Of a DNA stretch of 23,463 nucleotides, positions 1-9,454 are shown one piece after another. Each line of letters starts with the position of its first letter. Position 1 is the first letter of the stretch. The stretch is from the NCBI GenBank assembly GCA_014729735.1, contig WJJN01000371.1, positions 1 through 23,463 on the forward strand. The letters are read 5' to 3'. The notes below the pieces were generated by a model, which was not told the DNA's origin, did no database searches, and saw only the letters and a program-made list of their open reading frames with translations. A program made the position numbers and the translations under genes. Origin of the DNA: Candidatus Zhuqueibacterota bacterium. Its GTDB lineage: Bacteria; Zhuqueibacterota; Zhuqueibacteria; Thermofontimicrobiales; Thiofontviventaceae.

Positions 1-1212
1 ACCAGGCTCCAAATCAAAAGGACCATAACAGAACCAAACGTTGGTACCGCCACCGTCATTATGCACAGTCATGGGATCAGGGTTGGATTCCATGTATATT
101 TCATCCATCCGGTCTGTGCCGCCAAGTCCGAGGTGTGGATTTCCGCTCATCATATCGTAAAGCTGAATCATTTTCGGTTCATCCGATGTTGTCAGGTTAC
201 CGATCGAGGGATAAGTGTCTCCGCCATGCCAACCCCAGGCTGTTGGCTGATTCGGGTCATCAACCGTATTCGTCGGATTTTGATCAACGTGCAAACAGGC
301 GACGCCAGCAAATTGCGGCGCGCATAATCGACCATCGCGCTGTTTATCCGGTCCGCCAATATTATCATAACTATTATTCGCAGCCTGACCAGCCCAGCTA
401 AATCCGCAGCGAATCCATTCCACAATCGGATTGTTCGCTGTAATCACATCACCAATATGTGCCGGATAATCTTCACCTCGTTTGGAAACCCACGTATGTT
501 TTCCCCAGGATTGACCGTCGCCAATTTTCATCGAACCTTCACGACAGACACTGTAACGGGTTCCCCAACTCACACGAAATCCTTTCACCGGTGCATTCAA
601 TTCGATGTCGTCATCATAGTCCACATTGCCTGTATTTGTGAAAATAAATTCTTTGATAAAATAATTATCATGATATTGCTGGGAAAAAGCAAGAAAGCGC
701 CGCGTCATGGTAATTCCCAGAGACGTATTAACGACATTTGTTACAATCCGGTCCGGGATCTGTTCCGGATTAATTTCTTCAACATCTCCGGCATAGGGTG
801 CAGTGGTATTAAATCCATCCACATAAACTGTGGGCGGCTCAAATTTCGCGGTCTGTTTCAATTCCACGGGGAACAAAGATACATCCACATAAGATTGCGC
901 AAAATAATTCGCGTACACATCCCACTGCTGACCTTTGGCATCTGTAAAATCCTGAGCCGCGATCCAGAATCGCTTAATAACCGCGTTATCCTGAAACGGA
1001 TAATTTGCAGGCCAGATCAATCCTTCATAATACGAATTATTCCAGGCACGTTCAGAACCATATGCAGACACATGACTTTGCAATGATCCGATGCGAATAT
1101 AGCTTTTCTTTGTTGAAGCAACCTGTGCGTTCGCCGGGTTAATCTGACTCAAATTAAAGACTGTATTTACAATGAAAAATAAGAATAGTCTTTTTTGAAA
1201 ATGTTTTGTCAT
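1..1212 (-). CDS. Large secreted protein, N-terminal 404 codons only (runs off left edge); paralogue of the 722-aa protein at 7253-9421
   Basis: Reading the minus strand from the ATG at 1212 gives 404 codons with no stop up to base 1, so the C-terminus lies outside the window. The start MTKHFQKRLFLFFIV and a following NPANAQ site look like a signal peptide, so the product is probably exported. It is collinear with the 722-aa protein. Shared blocks include VVNTSLGIT against VVNTSIGIT, AFSQQYHDNYFI against AFSQQNHNNYFI, EPKM, and a GPFDLEPG / GPYTIEPG pair at nearly the same residue (about 404 and 414). By analogy the missing part, about 300 residues, would carry the Fn3-like and C-terminal sorting-like domains. 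It starts 38 bases after the stop of the TonB-dependent receptor, repeating the receptor-then-secreted-protein order seen upstream. Only a weak Shine-Dalgarno (AGG) precedes the start. No enzymatic motif is recognised and the function is unknown. Confidence 0.85.
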   Translation of the reverse strand, partial: MTKHFQKRLFLFFIVNTVFNLSQINPANAQVASTKKSYIRIGSLQSHVSAYGSERAWNNSYYEGLIWPANYPFQDNAVIKRFWIAAQDFTDAKGQQWDVYANYFAQSYVDVSLFPVELKQTAKFEPPTVYVDGFNTTAPYAGDVEEINPEQIPDRIVTNVVNTSLGITMTRRFLAFSQQYHDNYFIKEFIFTNTGNVDYDDDIELNAPVKGFRVSWGTRYSVCREGSMKIGDGQSWGKHTWVSKRGEDYPAHIGDVITANNPIVEWIRCGFSWAGQAANNSYDNIGGPDKQRDGRLCAPQFAGVACLHVDQNPTNTVDDPNQPTAWGWHGGDTYPSIGNLTTSDEPKMIQLYDMMSGNPHLGLGGTDRMDEIYMESNPDPMTVHNDGGGTNVWFCYGPFDLEPG

Positions 1213-1250
1213 CTGATTTTACCTGTTATTAAGTGCCAATAATTTGAATA

Positions 1251-4200
1251 TTAAAAGTTTATTTTCAAACCAAATTTAAAATCACGCGGATTTAGAAACG
1301 CGAAGTAAGTCAAATTCGGCATGTCGATATAAGCCTTTGTATCAAGAATCCGCTGCAAATCTTTTTTAGTTTTTGTCGGATCCGTGGGATCATAAGGTTC
1401 GTAAGCAACTCCGGGATCACGATAATCACCGACCCTGTCATTGCCTTTTTCCGATCCTTCTTCCCATGAAAATCGCAACGACTTCAGGTAATCCAGATAA
1501 TCTCCGTTATAATCGGAAAAACCAGCATAACTCATGTGTTTTGCATTAAACACATTGGTAACATCCACATAGAATTGAACCTCATAACGGCTTACTTTAA
1601 ATGTCTTCGAAAGTCTCATATCAACATTATGATAATCACGCCACTGGACATCATTTATCACTCCGGGAATGCTGTTGGGATTGTATGTATCATATTCACC
1701 CTCTCGCCATTCAGCAAGAATATTTAAATTCCAGAATTCAAGCGGCTTAATTCCCAGCCATGTGGGACCGAAATCTGACGGAGTGTGAACATCAATACTC
1801 GCCCGGGCATAAGGCTGAGAAAGCGGCTTTACCTGATATGGCGGATTTAACCGTAAATATTCGTCCTGTTCGTTTTGATCTTCATAATATCGGCGGTAAC
1901 CAAAATAGCCGTACGATTCGGCTTCATACGTATAATTGATAAAACCGGTAATCCAGTCGCCGGAACGCTTGGTTAACGTAATTTCAAAACCGCGGATATC
2001 TTCGTAATTATTACTGGCAGCTTTGTAATATTGAACCGCGCCATTAATATCTTCATAATAAATCCAGTTTGGCTGATTGGTAATATCTTTATAGTACGCG
2101 GCGATGTTCACTAAAAACAGATCAAAAATACTGTGCGCATAACCAAGTTCATAAGCAACCGTCTTTTCAAGTTCCATATTTGGATTACCGAAATCCGTAA
2201 CAAGCCCGTTGTATTCCCGTTGAATAGGAAAACGGTATGATGAGGCTGGCTCCTGGTAGAAGTGCCCATAATTAAAATATAACTTGGATTGCTCTGTAAT
2301 GGGATGTGAAATTCCAAGCCTCGGACTGATGTGGAACTGAGCCTCTGTATCGGATTTTGGGGCTACTTCTTCAATATCATCCCCGAATCCCTCCTTGAAG
2401 AGTTCATCATACGTCGACAAATCGTACCAGTCGCTATTTGGATCGGAATAATCCATCCTGAATCCCAGATTGGCAATAAATCCTTCAAACTCGAGCTTGT
2501 CCTGTACATAAGCCCCAACGCGAAATGGAAATATCTGATAAACCATGGATCGCGTCCATGTTGTCATGGAGGGGCTTTCTGTAGTCGATTTTATATTGTA
2601 ATCATTATATACAAATTCAAATCCGGCTTTCACCTGATTCCGATTATCCACCTGACTGGTGTAATCAAAACGGAGCATTGTCGTTGTATTAACGCTATTA
2701 TCACGCCCCAGATTCATCCAGCCGCCAAGGCTCATTCCGTCGATACCTGTTGAGCCATAACCCCAGTATCCAAATGGCGCTTCATCTACCCAGTAGCCGG
2801 GTACCGGTTCATAAATCGCAGATGTATCTCTGTCTGCTAATTTAAATGTATTATATCTGTTAATATTATGTTTTAAATTGATTTCATAAAACGTTTTTGG
2901 CGATAAGACATGGGTAAATTTTGCACTGAACATACTCCTGTATATCGAACTCGGACTGAAATATCCGGGCATGTACAGGATACTGTTTCCACTACTCTTG
3001 TTTACCAGGTTAGCGACTTCATAGTCCGAATCCAACACACTGCCTGTGGGCGTTGTTTTCCACTGGTATGGAGAAACAGAATGCACCTCTCCGTACATTC
3101 CGGTCAAAATCAATTTCATTGAGGGTGTAATATCAGACACTAATTTAAGTTGGGTATTATTTTCATCATAGCTATCTCTGGAAAGCGGATAAATAAACAT
3201 CGTCCGTCCGTTACGATAAGAAGCGAAAAAGCGAAGATTTCCCAATTTTTTGCTGATAAATGGAACCGGGCCGCCAAATCCGGCATCGATATTGATATCC
3301 GGTTTGGTAATATCTCCCGCACGACGATGCTGCCATTCCCACAGCCGTTTTGCCCCTTCAGGCGTTAAATCGTTCGACGGGTCATCATCCTGGAGTGTGA
3401 CCAGTGATACAGCGTTCCAGCCTTCAAACTCAGGATATTGTCTCCGTGTATAATCGTCCCAGTTGCCGTTTGCCGTGCCTGTCCAACAGACAGCAGGATC
3501 GGTATAGGGACGGGTGAAATACGTGTTTGAACTGTAAATATCGGGTCCAAAATGTTTTTTTGCCGGCGGACGATGGAGGTATGAAATCGTTCCGGAGTAT
3601 CTATCTCTGTCACCTTCTTTTGCGACAACATTGATAACGCCGCCTCTTACATTTCCATACTCAGCGTTAAATCCTCCGGTTTGAATTTGAACATCCTTGA
3701 TTGAACTCAGACTGATCCCCATATATGGAGTATTCGACCGCTCATCATTCAAAGATACGCCGTCTACCATAAAGGCAGTCTGGCGAGAACTACTTCCCCG
3801 AACGACCAGATCACCCCGAATACCAGCCTGCAACGTTAGCACCTGATCAATTTTTTGTACCGGTAGCGATTCTATCGTCTTTGATGTAACATTCATCTGG
3901 CTCGCGGATACGTCTTTTGTAACCACAGGTCGTTCTGCAACAACGACAACTTCTTCCATATCAAGAACTTCCATACTCATTTCAACATCAATGCGAGTCG
4001 TTAAATCAATCACAACTTTCACATTTTTCACGGTTACATCCGTATATCCGACAATAGAAGCTTTCAAGGAATAAGTGCCGGGAGGCACATTTAATATTGT
4101 GTAATAGCCCTGCATATCAGTTGCCGCGCCGATTAGCTCGCCTTCAATGACGACATTCACACCGGCAAGCCCCTGATTATTGGAAGCATCTGTAATACGT

Positions 4201-4286
4201 CCGGCTATCTTTCCTGTAATCCCGGCATAAGATATTGTATATATCAATAAAAATGAAAAGATCAGGAAGATTATAATCTTTTTCAC
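1251..4286 (-). CDS. TonB-dependent outer-membrane receptor with N-terminal carboxypeptidase-regulatory-like domain (copy 2)
   Basis: This 1011-aa protein starts at GTG (4286-4284), preceded by GGGAG at 4300-4296 with a 9-nt spacer. Residues 1-21 form a signal peptide (hydrophobic stretch ending SYAG). Residues 24-105 are a carboxypeptidase-regulatory-like beta-sandwich with GVNVVIEG and a LNVPPGTYSL motif. A TonB-box-like EEVVVVAERP lies at about 111-120. The plug domain spans about 120-225 (IESLPV, RGSSSRQTAFMVDGV, GGFNAEYGNVRGGVINVV). The remainder is a long beta-barrel rich in aromatic residues, ending in KFGLKINF with a C-terminal Phe. It should use TonB energy to move a ligand across the outer membrane. 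It aligns without gaps to the 1056-aa receptor over the first ~180 residues, and both end with an AYIDMPN...FLNPR block. No SusD partner is adjacent; instead a secreted protein follows. The ligand is unknown. Confidence 0.95.
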   Translation of the reverse strand: MKKIIIFLIFSFLLIYTISYAGITGKIAGRITDASNNQGLAGVNVVIEGELIGAATDMQGYYTILNVPPGTYSLKASIVGYTDVTVKNVKVVIDLTTRIDVEMSMEVLDMEEVVVVAERPVVTKDVSASQMNVTSKTIESLPVQKIDQVLTLQAGIRGDLVVRGSSSRQTAFMVDGVSLNDERSNTPYMGISLSSIKDVQIQTGGFNAEYGNVRGGVINVVAKEGDRDRYSGTISYLHRPPAKKHFGPDIYSSNTYFTRPYTDPAVCWTGTANGNWDDYTRRQYPEFEGWNAVSLVTLQDDDPSNDLTPEGAKRLWEWQHRRAGDITKPDINIDAGFGGPVPFISKKLGNLRFFASYRNGRTMFIYPLSRDSYDENNTQLKLVSDITPSMKLILTGMYGEVHSVSPYQWKTTPTGSVLDSDYEVANLVNKSSGNSILYMPGYFSPSSIYRSMFSAKFTHVLSPKTFYEINLKHNINRYNTFKLADRDTSAIYEPVPGYWVDEAPFGYWGYGSTGIDGMSLGGWMNLGRDNSVNTTTMLRFDYTSQVDNRNQVKAGFEFVYNDYNIKSTTESPSMTTWTRSMVYQIFPFRVGAYVQDKLEFEGFIANLGFRMDYSDPNSDWYDLSTYDELFKEGFGDDIEEVAPKSDTEAQFHISPRLGISHPITEQSKLYFNYGHFYQEPASSYRFPIQREYNGLVTDFGNPNMELEKTVAYELGYAHSIFDLFLVNIAAYYKDITNQPNWIYYEDINGAVQYYKAASNNYEDIRGFEITLTKRSGDWITGFINYTYEAESYGYFGYRRYYEDQNEQDEYLRLNPPYQVKPLSQPYARASIDVHTPSDFGPTWLGIKPLEFWNLNILAEWREGEYDTYNPNSIPGVINDVQWRDYHNVDMRLSKTFKVSRYEVQFYVDVTNVFNAKHMSYAGFSDYNGDYLDYLKSLRFSWEEGSEKGNDRVGDYRDPGVAYEPYDPTDPTKTKKDLQRILDTKAYIDMPNLTYFAFLNPRDFKFGLKINF

Positions 4287-4310
4287 TAAATTATTCTCCC
4301 TTCTGTTTAA

Positions 4311-5522
4311 TTACTGTCTTCCGTAATATGGAGCTCCCTGTATAAACATATTTAATTTAAGGACTCTCCGAATAGTAACATCTTTATTACGCCTGGTGAT
4401 GTACATGTGATTACCATTTCCCCAGCACATTTCGTAAGTCTCGGCATTCATCACACGCGGATATAACGCAGAATATGAACCGTCTTGCTGAACTTTCAGA
4501 ATCGCATTATCCGGCATACTCGTTCCCAGATACATAATGCCATCAATATCAAAATTTACGGAATATAAAATTGCCGTTGGAAATTCATTTGAAAAAGCAA
4601 AGACCATTTCTGTTTCGCCAAGGGTTCCTTCTGCATCCAAAATCTGGTTTCGATAAACAGCGAACTTAACCTGATCCTGCTCTGTCCCAACATAATCGCC
4701 GACAACATAAACATAACCGTTAAAAACACGAATAGATTTGATGTTAGTTGACGGATATTCTTTTACAGTGGTGCTTGTTTTTTCAGCCACATTTACCCAG
4801 TAAATTTCCTTTCCATTTCCGCCACAAAAAATGTTACCATTTGCATCAAAATCCAGGTCTTGAACACCGCCGGGCGTTCTGACAAATATGCCATCCTGAC
4901 CACCGCCTGCTGGAAGAAGGAAAATGTATTGTAAAATGTTGGCGTAATAAATATCGCCATTTGGCCCCATTACCATGCCGGAACATTTATCGACAAGAAC
5001 ATTTGCATAAGTTTCACGGGTTCCGTCTGGTGATACTTTTTCAATTTTTTTTCCGGCAATAGAGACATACAAATTCTCATCATTATCAACAGCTAATGCA
5101 TAGGGATCGGTATAATCATCAAATCCGCCAAACTCATATACTGCTTCAAAAAGACTATATAAATAATCATTGCTGAAATGGTAGGAATTTCGAGCCGAAA
5201 GTTTAACAGCTACCGAATCTCCTGTAACTATCGGGGATTCCACGATAATTTCGTTTTCGGTTGAACTAACAACTTTGGCACGTGTTTTATTGAAGAAGAC
5301 AAGATTTTCCTCTGCAACCGGAGAAAAATTACTCCCTGAAATCACAATATTTCCAATTCCGGTTGTCGTGCTGTCCGCCGGAGTGATACTTGATATAGCC
5401 GGTGTGGCTTCCCCCTGTTCATCAGGATCATAAATTGAAGAGGGGACATCATTTTCACATGCCATGAACCATATAAATGAAAATGATAGGATAATTATAA
5501 ATGATATTAAAATCTTTTTCAT
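4311..5522 (-). CDS. IPT/TIG-domain, NHL-like beta-propeller lipoprotein
   Basis: I chose the ATG at 5522 (MKKILIS..., 403 aa) over the in-frame ATG at 5537, because AGGAG followed by a 7-nt spacer precedes 5522 and lies inside the longer version. The hydrophobic leader ends WFMAC with Cys22, a plausible but non-canonical lipobox (Phe at -3), so membrane anchoring is likely. Residues about 41-125 resemble an IPT/TIG immunoglobulin-like domain (AISSITPADS, GNIVISGSNFSP, VVSSTENEIIVESP). Residues about 130-400 contain repeated propeller-like strands such as DPYALAVDNDENLYVS, MVMGPNGDIYYAN, LDFDANGNIFCGG and VNFDIDGIMYLGT, typical of NHL/SMP-30-like propellers. It lies between the PorV-like gene and the second receptor, 24 bases before the latter. 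It may act as a surface-exposed binding partner. No catalytic residues can be assigned. Confidence 0.85.
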   Translation of the reverse strand: MKKILISFIIILSFSFIWFMACENDVPSSIYDPDEQGEATPAISSITPADSTTTGIGNIVISGSNFSPVAEENLVFFNKTRAKVVSSTENEIIVESPIVTGDSVAVKLSARNSYHFSNDYLYSLFEAVYEFGGFDDYTDPYALAVDNDENLYVSIAGKKIEKVSPDGTRETYANVLVDKCSGMVMGPNGDIYYANILQYIFLLPAGGGQDGIFVRTPGGVQDLDFDANGNIFCGGNGKEIYWVNVAEKTSTTVKEYPSTNIKSIRVFNGYVYVVGDYVGTEQDQVKFAVYRNQILDAEGTLGETEMVFAFSNEFPTAILYSVNFDIDGIMYLGTSMPDNAILKVQQDGSYSALYPRVMNAETYEMCWGNGNHMYITRRNKDVTIRRVLKLNMFIQGAPYYGRQ

Positions 5523-5565
5523 TAGATATCTCCTCATGAGTATCAGACAAATTTCATTGATTTAT

Positions 5566-6552
5566 CTATTTTGCAAAGTGAAATGTAAATCTGTGGACGC
5601 TGTCAAAGATACCAAACGGCGTATATCCATAATCAATTTGTAATCCGAATGTATTAAATCCAAAACCGAGTGTAGTACCGTATTCATCCTGGTTTGATAC
5701 ATATCCCACGCGGAGTGCAAACATATCAATAAATGTATATTCGCCCCCGAACGCCAGATATTCGGGATATGATCTCGGATGCGCCGCGTCCATAGAAAAA
5801 ACGAAAGAATGCTCTTCATGATCGTCGTAAAAGAAATCCAGCATATCTGCCGACCAGCCCACTTTAAATGTCAACGGTAACTGAAAACCTTCTTTTTCAA
5901 ATTTCACTTCGTCAGAAAAATTACGCACCGACATACCGAAGGTGAGGCTTTTAAATCCGGTTCGATAGATCGTACCAAAATCAAAAGCAATCGCGGAAGC
6001 GACATTATTTTTGGTTTCTTCGTCAGGTACAACACTCTTTCCCAAATCCTGAGCGACTTGCTTAATTTGTCCACCCACTGAAAATTTATCTGTCAATGAC
6101 CGGCCATACCCAATACCAATTGCGAAAGCCCGTGGTTGAAATATTTCAGTGTCAATATAACCCTGGGAATTTCCCCAGACCATCGTTCCCTGGATATCAC
6201 CATAATCAACAGCCATTACAGTTAAACCAAAGACACCATATTTCCCGTTTTGAGGACTTAAAGTCATACTGAATGCATAATGTTTAATATCCGCAATCCA
6301 ATCGGTGTAATTTGCAGAGAGATCAACAAATTTGTTTGTGCGGGCAATTCCAGCAGGATTATAAAACAGGGCGCCGGAATTCCCTTCGATTGTTGTAAAA
6401 GCATCCCCCAGCGCTGCGGCGCGGGCATCTGCTCCCACACTGAGAAACTGAAAACCTGTTTGCGCGAGTTTCTTTTGTGCATACGCATTTATAGAAATAA
6501 ATGTGAGTGCAATTAATACTATACTAAAGACGATAAATGTCCTTTTTATCAT
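5566..6552 (-). CDS. PorV/PorQ-family outer-membrane beta-barrel protein
   Basis: The 328-aa product starts at ATG 6552, which has a strong GGAGGAG five bases upstream; a 16-codon longer in-frame version has no such site. MIKRTFIVFSIVLIALTFISINAYAQ is a clear signal peptide. The mature N-terminus carries the family signature: GFQFLSVGADARAAALGDA, then a GALFYNPAGIA segment. The remainder alternates amphipathic strands ending in a Phe-rich RFTFHFAK, as expected for a beta-barrel. In type IX secretion, PorV is the outer-membrane protein that collects CTD-bearing cargo from the translocon and passes it to the surface attachment complex; PorQ and FadL-like relatives share the fold. The operon contains a CTD-like protein upstream, which fits a dedicated cargo partner. 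Assignment to PorV rather than PorQ or another relative is not settled by sequence reading. Confidence 0.88.
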   Translation of the reverse strand: MIKRTFIVFSIVLIALTFISINAYAQKKLAQTGFQFLSVGADARAAALGDAFTTIEGNSGALFYNPAGIARTNKFVDLSANYTDWIADIKHYAFSMTLSPQNGKYGVFGLTVMAVDYGDIQGTMVWGNSQGYIDTEIFQPRAFAIGIGYGRSLTDKFSVGGQIKQVAQDLGKSVVPDEETKNNVASAIAFDFGTIYRTGFKSLTFGMSVRNFSDEVKFEKEGFQLPLTFKVGWSADMLDFFYDDHEEHSFVFSMDAAHPRSYPEYLAFGGEYTFIDMFALRVGYVSNQDEYGTTLGFGFNTFGLQIDYGYTPFGIFDSVHRFTFHFAK

Positions 6553-6605
6553 GACAACTCCTCCATTATCAAAAGCTGATTTATTTTCATTACAGATCAT
6601 TTAAT

Positions 6606-7220
6606 TTACTTTTGATTTGCCATAAATACAAAACGATATTTGTGAGTACTGGGTTGATCTGGCTTAATGATCTGTATTAATTTTTTCGTTTGCTCAAGAT
6701 TATATACGACACGGTTCTTCATTTCACTGCAATCGACGTCCCACTCTTCCGGAGCCGTTAATTCAGAATAAAAAACTGTCGCCGGATCAAAGGATTCATC
6801 TGCCGGTTCCAGAATTGAGCCATCCGAATTAATGAAATTAAACCGGAGAAATTCATTGACAAATAGCACAATCGAATTTAAATCAGTATCAATGTCAATG
6901 TAAGTCGTATCAAGCGCGCCAGGAGTAGAAACCACATAACATGTACTTTCCTGATTTAACACAATCCCGTTTGCATCAAGTGAATCCATAACTTGCGGGA
7001 CATTCTGAAAAACCGCCTGGTTATTCCAGTCTTCATTAAATGACGTCAAATCGACAGCAGAGATGTCAACTGTTATTGAATCTTGGAGAAGTTCGCAGCC
7101 TTGCTTATCAAGCGCAGAAATGTCATAATCTTTCTCTTCGTAAATTTCACAACTTGTAACGATAAGCAACGTGAACATGCCCAACAGAGCAAAAACAGTA
7201 AATTTCTTTATTATAGACAT
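6606..7220 (-). CDS. Small lipoprotein of unknown function
   Basis: The 204-aa product has a Lys-containing N-terminus, a hydrophobic run (FALLGMFTLLIV) and a lipobox ending VTSC with Cys24, so it is probably a lipid-anchored envelope protein. The start is supported by AAGGA seven bases upstream. Outside the signal the protein is acidic and appears mostly beta-structured. Three further Cys (residues about 42, 94 and 161) are visible and could pair or be free. I do not recognise a family. It sits 32 bases after the 722-aa secreted protein and 53 bases before the PorV-like gene, and its restriction to this cluster would suggest an accessory part of the same envelope machine. Confidence 0.8.
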   Translation of the reverse strand: MSIIKKFTVFALLGMFTLLIVTSCEIYEEKDYDISALDKQGCELLQDSITVDISAVDLTSFNEDWNNQAVFQNVPQVMDSLDANGIVLNQESTCYVVSTPGALDTTYIDIDTDLNSIVLFVNEFLRFNFINSDGSILEPADESFDPATVFYSELTAPEEWDVDCSEMKNRVVYNLEQTKKLIQIIKPDQPSTHKYRFVFMANQK

Positions 7221-7252
7221 GATTTATTCCTTTATATATTAATTGAAAAGAT

Positions 7253-9421
7253 TTAACGAATAACAATTAGCTTTCGAATCGCTTTCTTTCCATCCGGTGT
7301 CTCGAAAACAACGATATAAATACCACTGACGACGACTTGCCTGTATTTCGTATTCAGGTTCCATTCTTCATCCCCGGTACTATTCGTATGCTCAATGGTT
7401 TTAATTAAATCTCCACGTTCCGTATAAATTTTGATCGTACATATTGGCGGAATATCATAAAACATCACTCTGTCCGGCGCACTGTAACCGAATTGTATTT
7501 CCCGGGCGCGAATATTATATGGATTGGGTACAATCCGAATATCATCCATTGTTTTTCCCGGAGGACGTTTTAAATATGCTGGTTCGAGAGTCATTGTGTA
7601 AAATTTACTGCTTTCAAGCAGAACGCCAGGTTTTATTCGGTCACCATATCCGATACTGCCAAAATCAACTGATGTCACATAGTAATAATAATCAAAACCT
7701 CGTTGGGCTGTTTTATCCTCAAATTCATGAACAACAGTAGGATTATCAGTACCCGTACCACATTCAAAAATTAAATCAAAAGTTGTATCCGGCACATGCA
7801 TCGCGCGATAGACTCTATAACCAACATCTGAAGTCCAGAGATCAGAGGACCAGGTATCAGCGTTATCAGACCATGATAACGTTATTCTATCACCACCTGA
7901 ATTAATTTCGAACTGGTCTGGCGGAGGAGGAGCCTGCGGAATATTAAAGTTTCCGGTATTTTCATATTCTTCAAAAACATCAATTGCCCGGTAGAACGTT
8001 TGAAAAATTGAATCTTCACCAGTATAAACCCAGGAATTTTTATACAATTCAGCGTCAGTCGTGGTAGAACCATCAGGCAGGACCATGTTTTCACCGCTCA
8101 ACCAATTTGCACCGACTTCATAACATAAGTCTCTGTTTATTCCATTCACAGCTTCTGCCACAACGAGACGAATACTATCACCAGGCTCGATTGTATACGG
8201 ACCAAATCCTTGTGTGTGTGTATAACCACCAGGATTACTGCCTTTGGTACCGGCATAAATGTATGTGTCACCGTAACCGTTACAATTTATCGGTGTTGGG
8301 CAACCAACATCTTCTGCCATTCGAATTGGCGGATGCCCCGCGCTCATGGCAGCATACTCTTCTGTCATCTTCGGTTCATTAAACTGATCATTATCAGAAA
8401 GAATTTTCTCATCAGACTGAATGTATTGTGTTGTTGTTGGCTGAAACGGATCGTCTGAAGCATCTTTCCCGGATTTACTTGCATGGAGCGTCATGACGCC
8501 AACATACTGTGCAGCGCCTAAATGACCATCTCCGCCCTCTGTTCCATAAGGTCCGCCAATGGTGCTAAAAGCAGCCTTGGAATGCAAACCCTGCCAGGAA
8601 AACAATACTCTTGGCGGTGCATTTTCAGGCCAGGTGAGCGGATCAACACTGCTTGGCATTTCATTGCGGGCATCGTTCATCGTGCTATGGCCCCAGGTTA
8701 ATGACTGTGGTAACCAACCATCGCCATAAACGGTTCCCTCTTTACACGGTGAATATCGATATTGAAAGTAAAAAATAACATTTTCCAGTGTCTGTGAGTG
8801 TGTTGTACCTTCCAAATCAATAATGCCGGTATTTTTAAATGTATAATCATAAATGAAATAATTATTATGATTTTGCTGACTGAATGCATATATTTTTCGG
8901 TACTCGGTAATACCAATGGATGTATTCACGACATTATATAACATGCGGTCTGAGACAAGAGTTGGATCAACTACATCGACTGCATCGAGATAATCAAGCT
9001 TGCCAGCTTCCACTCCATCCACGATCACCCGTGATCTTTCAAAACGACCATACATTTTAAATTCCACAGGCATAAATTCATTTTCTTCATCAAGAACACG
9101 AGGTCCCACATGGACAACCTTATGCGGATATGTTTTGTTTTTCAGTGGATCAAAATAGTTTGTTGCACCGATCCATAATGCTTTAGCAGCCTTACTATCC
9201 TGATTTCTGAATTGCGCAGGCCATTGTAATCCATCAAGTTGATCAGGAATTTCACGAGTTCGCCCGACTTCTATTTCACAGCCTGCACTGGAATACCAGT
9301 CGTGTAACATTCCAACTGCCATCCATTTTGTTTCATCTGCAAAAACCTGTTCCATGTTTCCGGTAGTACAGATGGCTATGAATAGAATGAATATTGTGAG
9401 AATATGTTTTTTATGATTCAT
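7253..9421 (-). CDS. Large secreted protein with Fn3-like and type IX-like C-terminal sorting domain
   Basis: The 722-aa product starts with a signal peptide (hydrophobic residues 7-20, probable cleavage near VFADE). The start has an AAGGA about 7 bases upstream. Residues about 30-490 form a large beta-rich region with no recognised catalytic motif but high aromatic and Gly content, shared with the truncated protein at the left edge. Residues about 498-605 look like a fibronectin type III module (RITLSWSDNADTW, GYRVYRA, YYYYVTSVD). Residues 625-722 look like a type IX/FlgD-like C-terminal domain: IRIVPNPYN, then TIKIYTERGDLIKTI, then SGIYIVVFE and the terminal KAIRKLIVIR. Such domains direct cargo through the outer membrane in Bacteroidota relatives. 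It follows the 1056-aa receptor by 33 bases. The role is inferred to be surface or secreted binding; the substrate is unknown. Confidence 0.88.
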   Translation of the reverse strand: MNHKKHILTIFILFIAICTTGNMEQVFADETKWMAVGMLHDWYSSAGCEIEVGRTREIPDQLDGLQWPAQFRNQDSKAAKALWIGATNYFDPLKNKTYPHKVVHVGPRVLDEENEFMPVEFKMYGRFERSRVIVDGVEAGKLDYLDAVDVVDPTLVSDRMLYNVVNTSIGITEYRKIYAFSQQNHNNYFIYDYTFKNTGIIDLEGTTHSQTLENVIFYFQYRYSPCKEGTVYGDGWLPQSLTWGHSTMNDARNEMPSSVDPLTWPENAPPRVLFSWQGLHSKAAFSTIGGPYGTEGGDGHLGAAQYVGVMTLHASKSGKDASDDPFQPTTTQYIQSDEKILSDNDQFNEPKMTEEYAAMSAGHPPIRMAEDVGCPTPINCNGYGDTYIYAGTKGSNPGGYTHTQGFGPYTIEPGDSIRLVVAEAVNGINRDLCYEVGANWLSGENMVLPDGSTTTDAELYKNSWVYTGEDSIFQTFYRAIDVFEEYENTGNFNIPQAPPPPDQFEINSGGDRITLSWSDNADTWSSDLWTSDVGYRVYRAMHVPDTTFDLIFECGTGTDNPTVVHEFEDKTAQRGFDYYYYVTSVDFGSIGYGDRIKPGVLLESSKFYTMTLEPAYLKRPPGKTMDDIRIVPNPYNIRAREIQFGYSAPDRVMFYDIPPICTIKIYTERGDLIKTIEHTNSTGDEEWNLNTKYRQVVVSGIYIVVFETPDGKKAIRKLIVIR

Positions 9422-9454
9422 GGCAATTCCTTATTTTTTATCCGATTCAAATAA

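Noticed and set aside
457..1086. 209-codon plus-strand open frame
   Set aside because: It is antisense to the partial secreted-protein gene, whose minus-frame translation aligns with the 722-aa protein. The plus frame has no family resemblance or ribosome-binding site.
2331..2753. 140-codon plus-strand open frame inside the 1011-aa receptor
   Set aside because: Antisense shadow of a well-supported receptor gene; composition is not protein-like and no domain is recognisable.
6553..6600. 16-codon N-terminal extension of the PorV-like protein
   Set aside because: The strong GGAGGAG lies within this extension and points to the ATG at 6552, after which a normal signal peptide begins.
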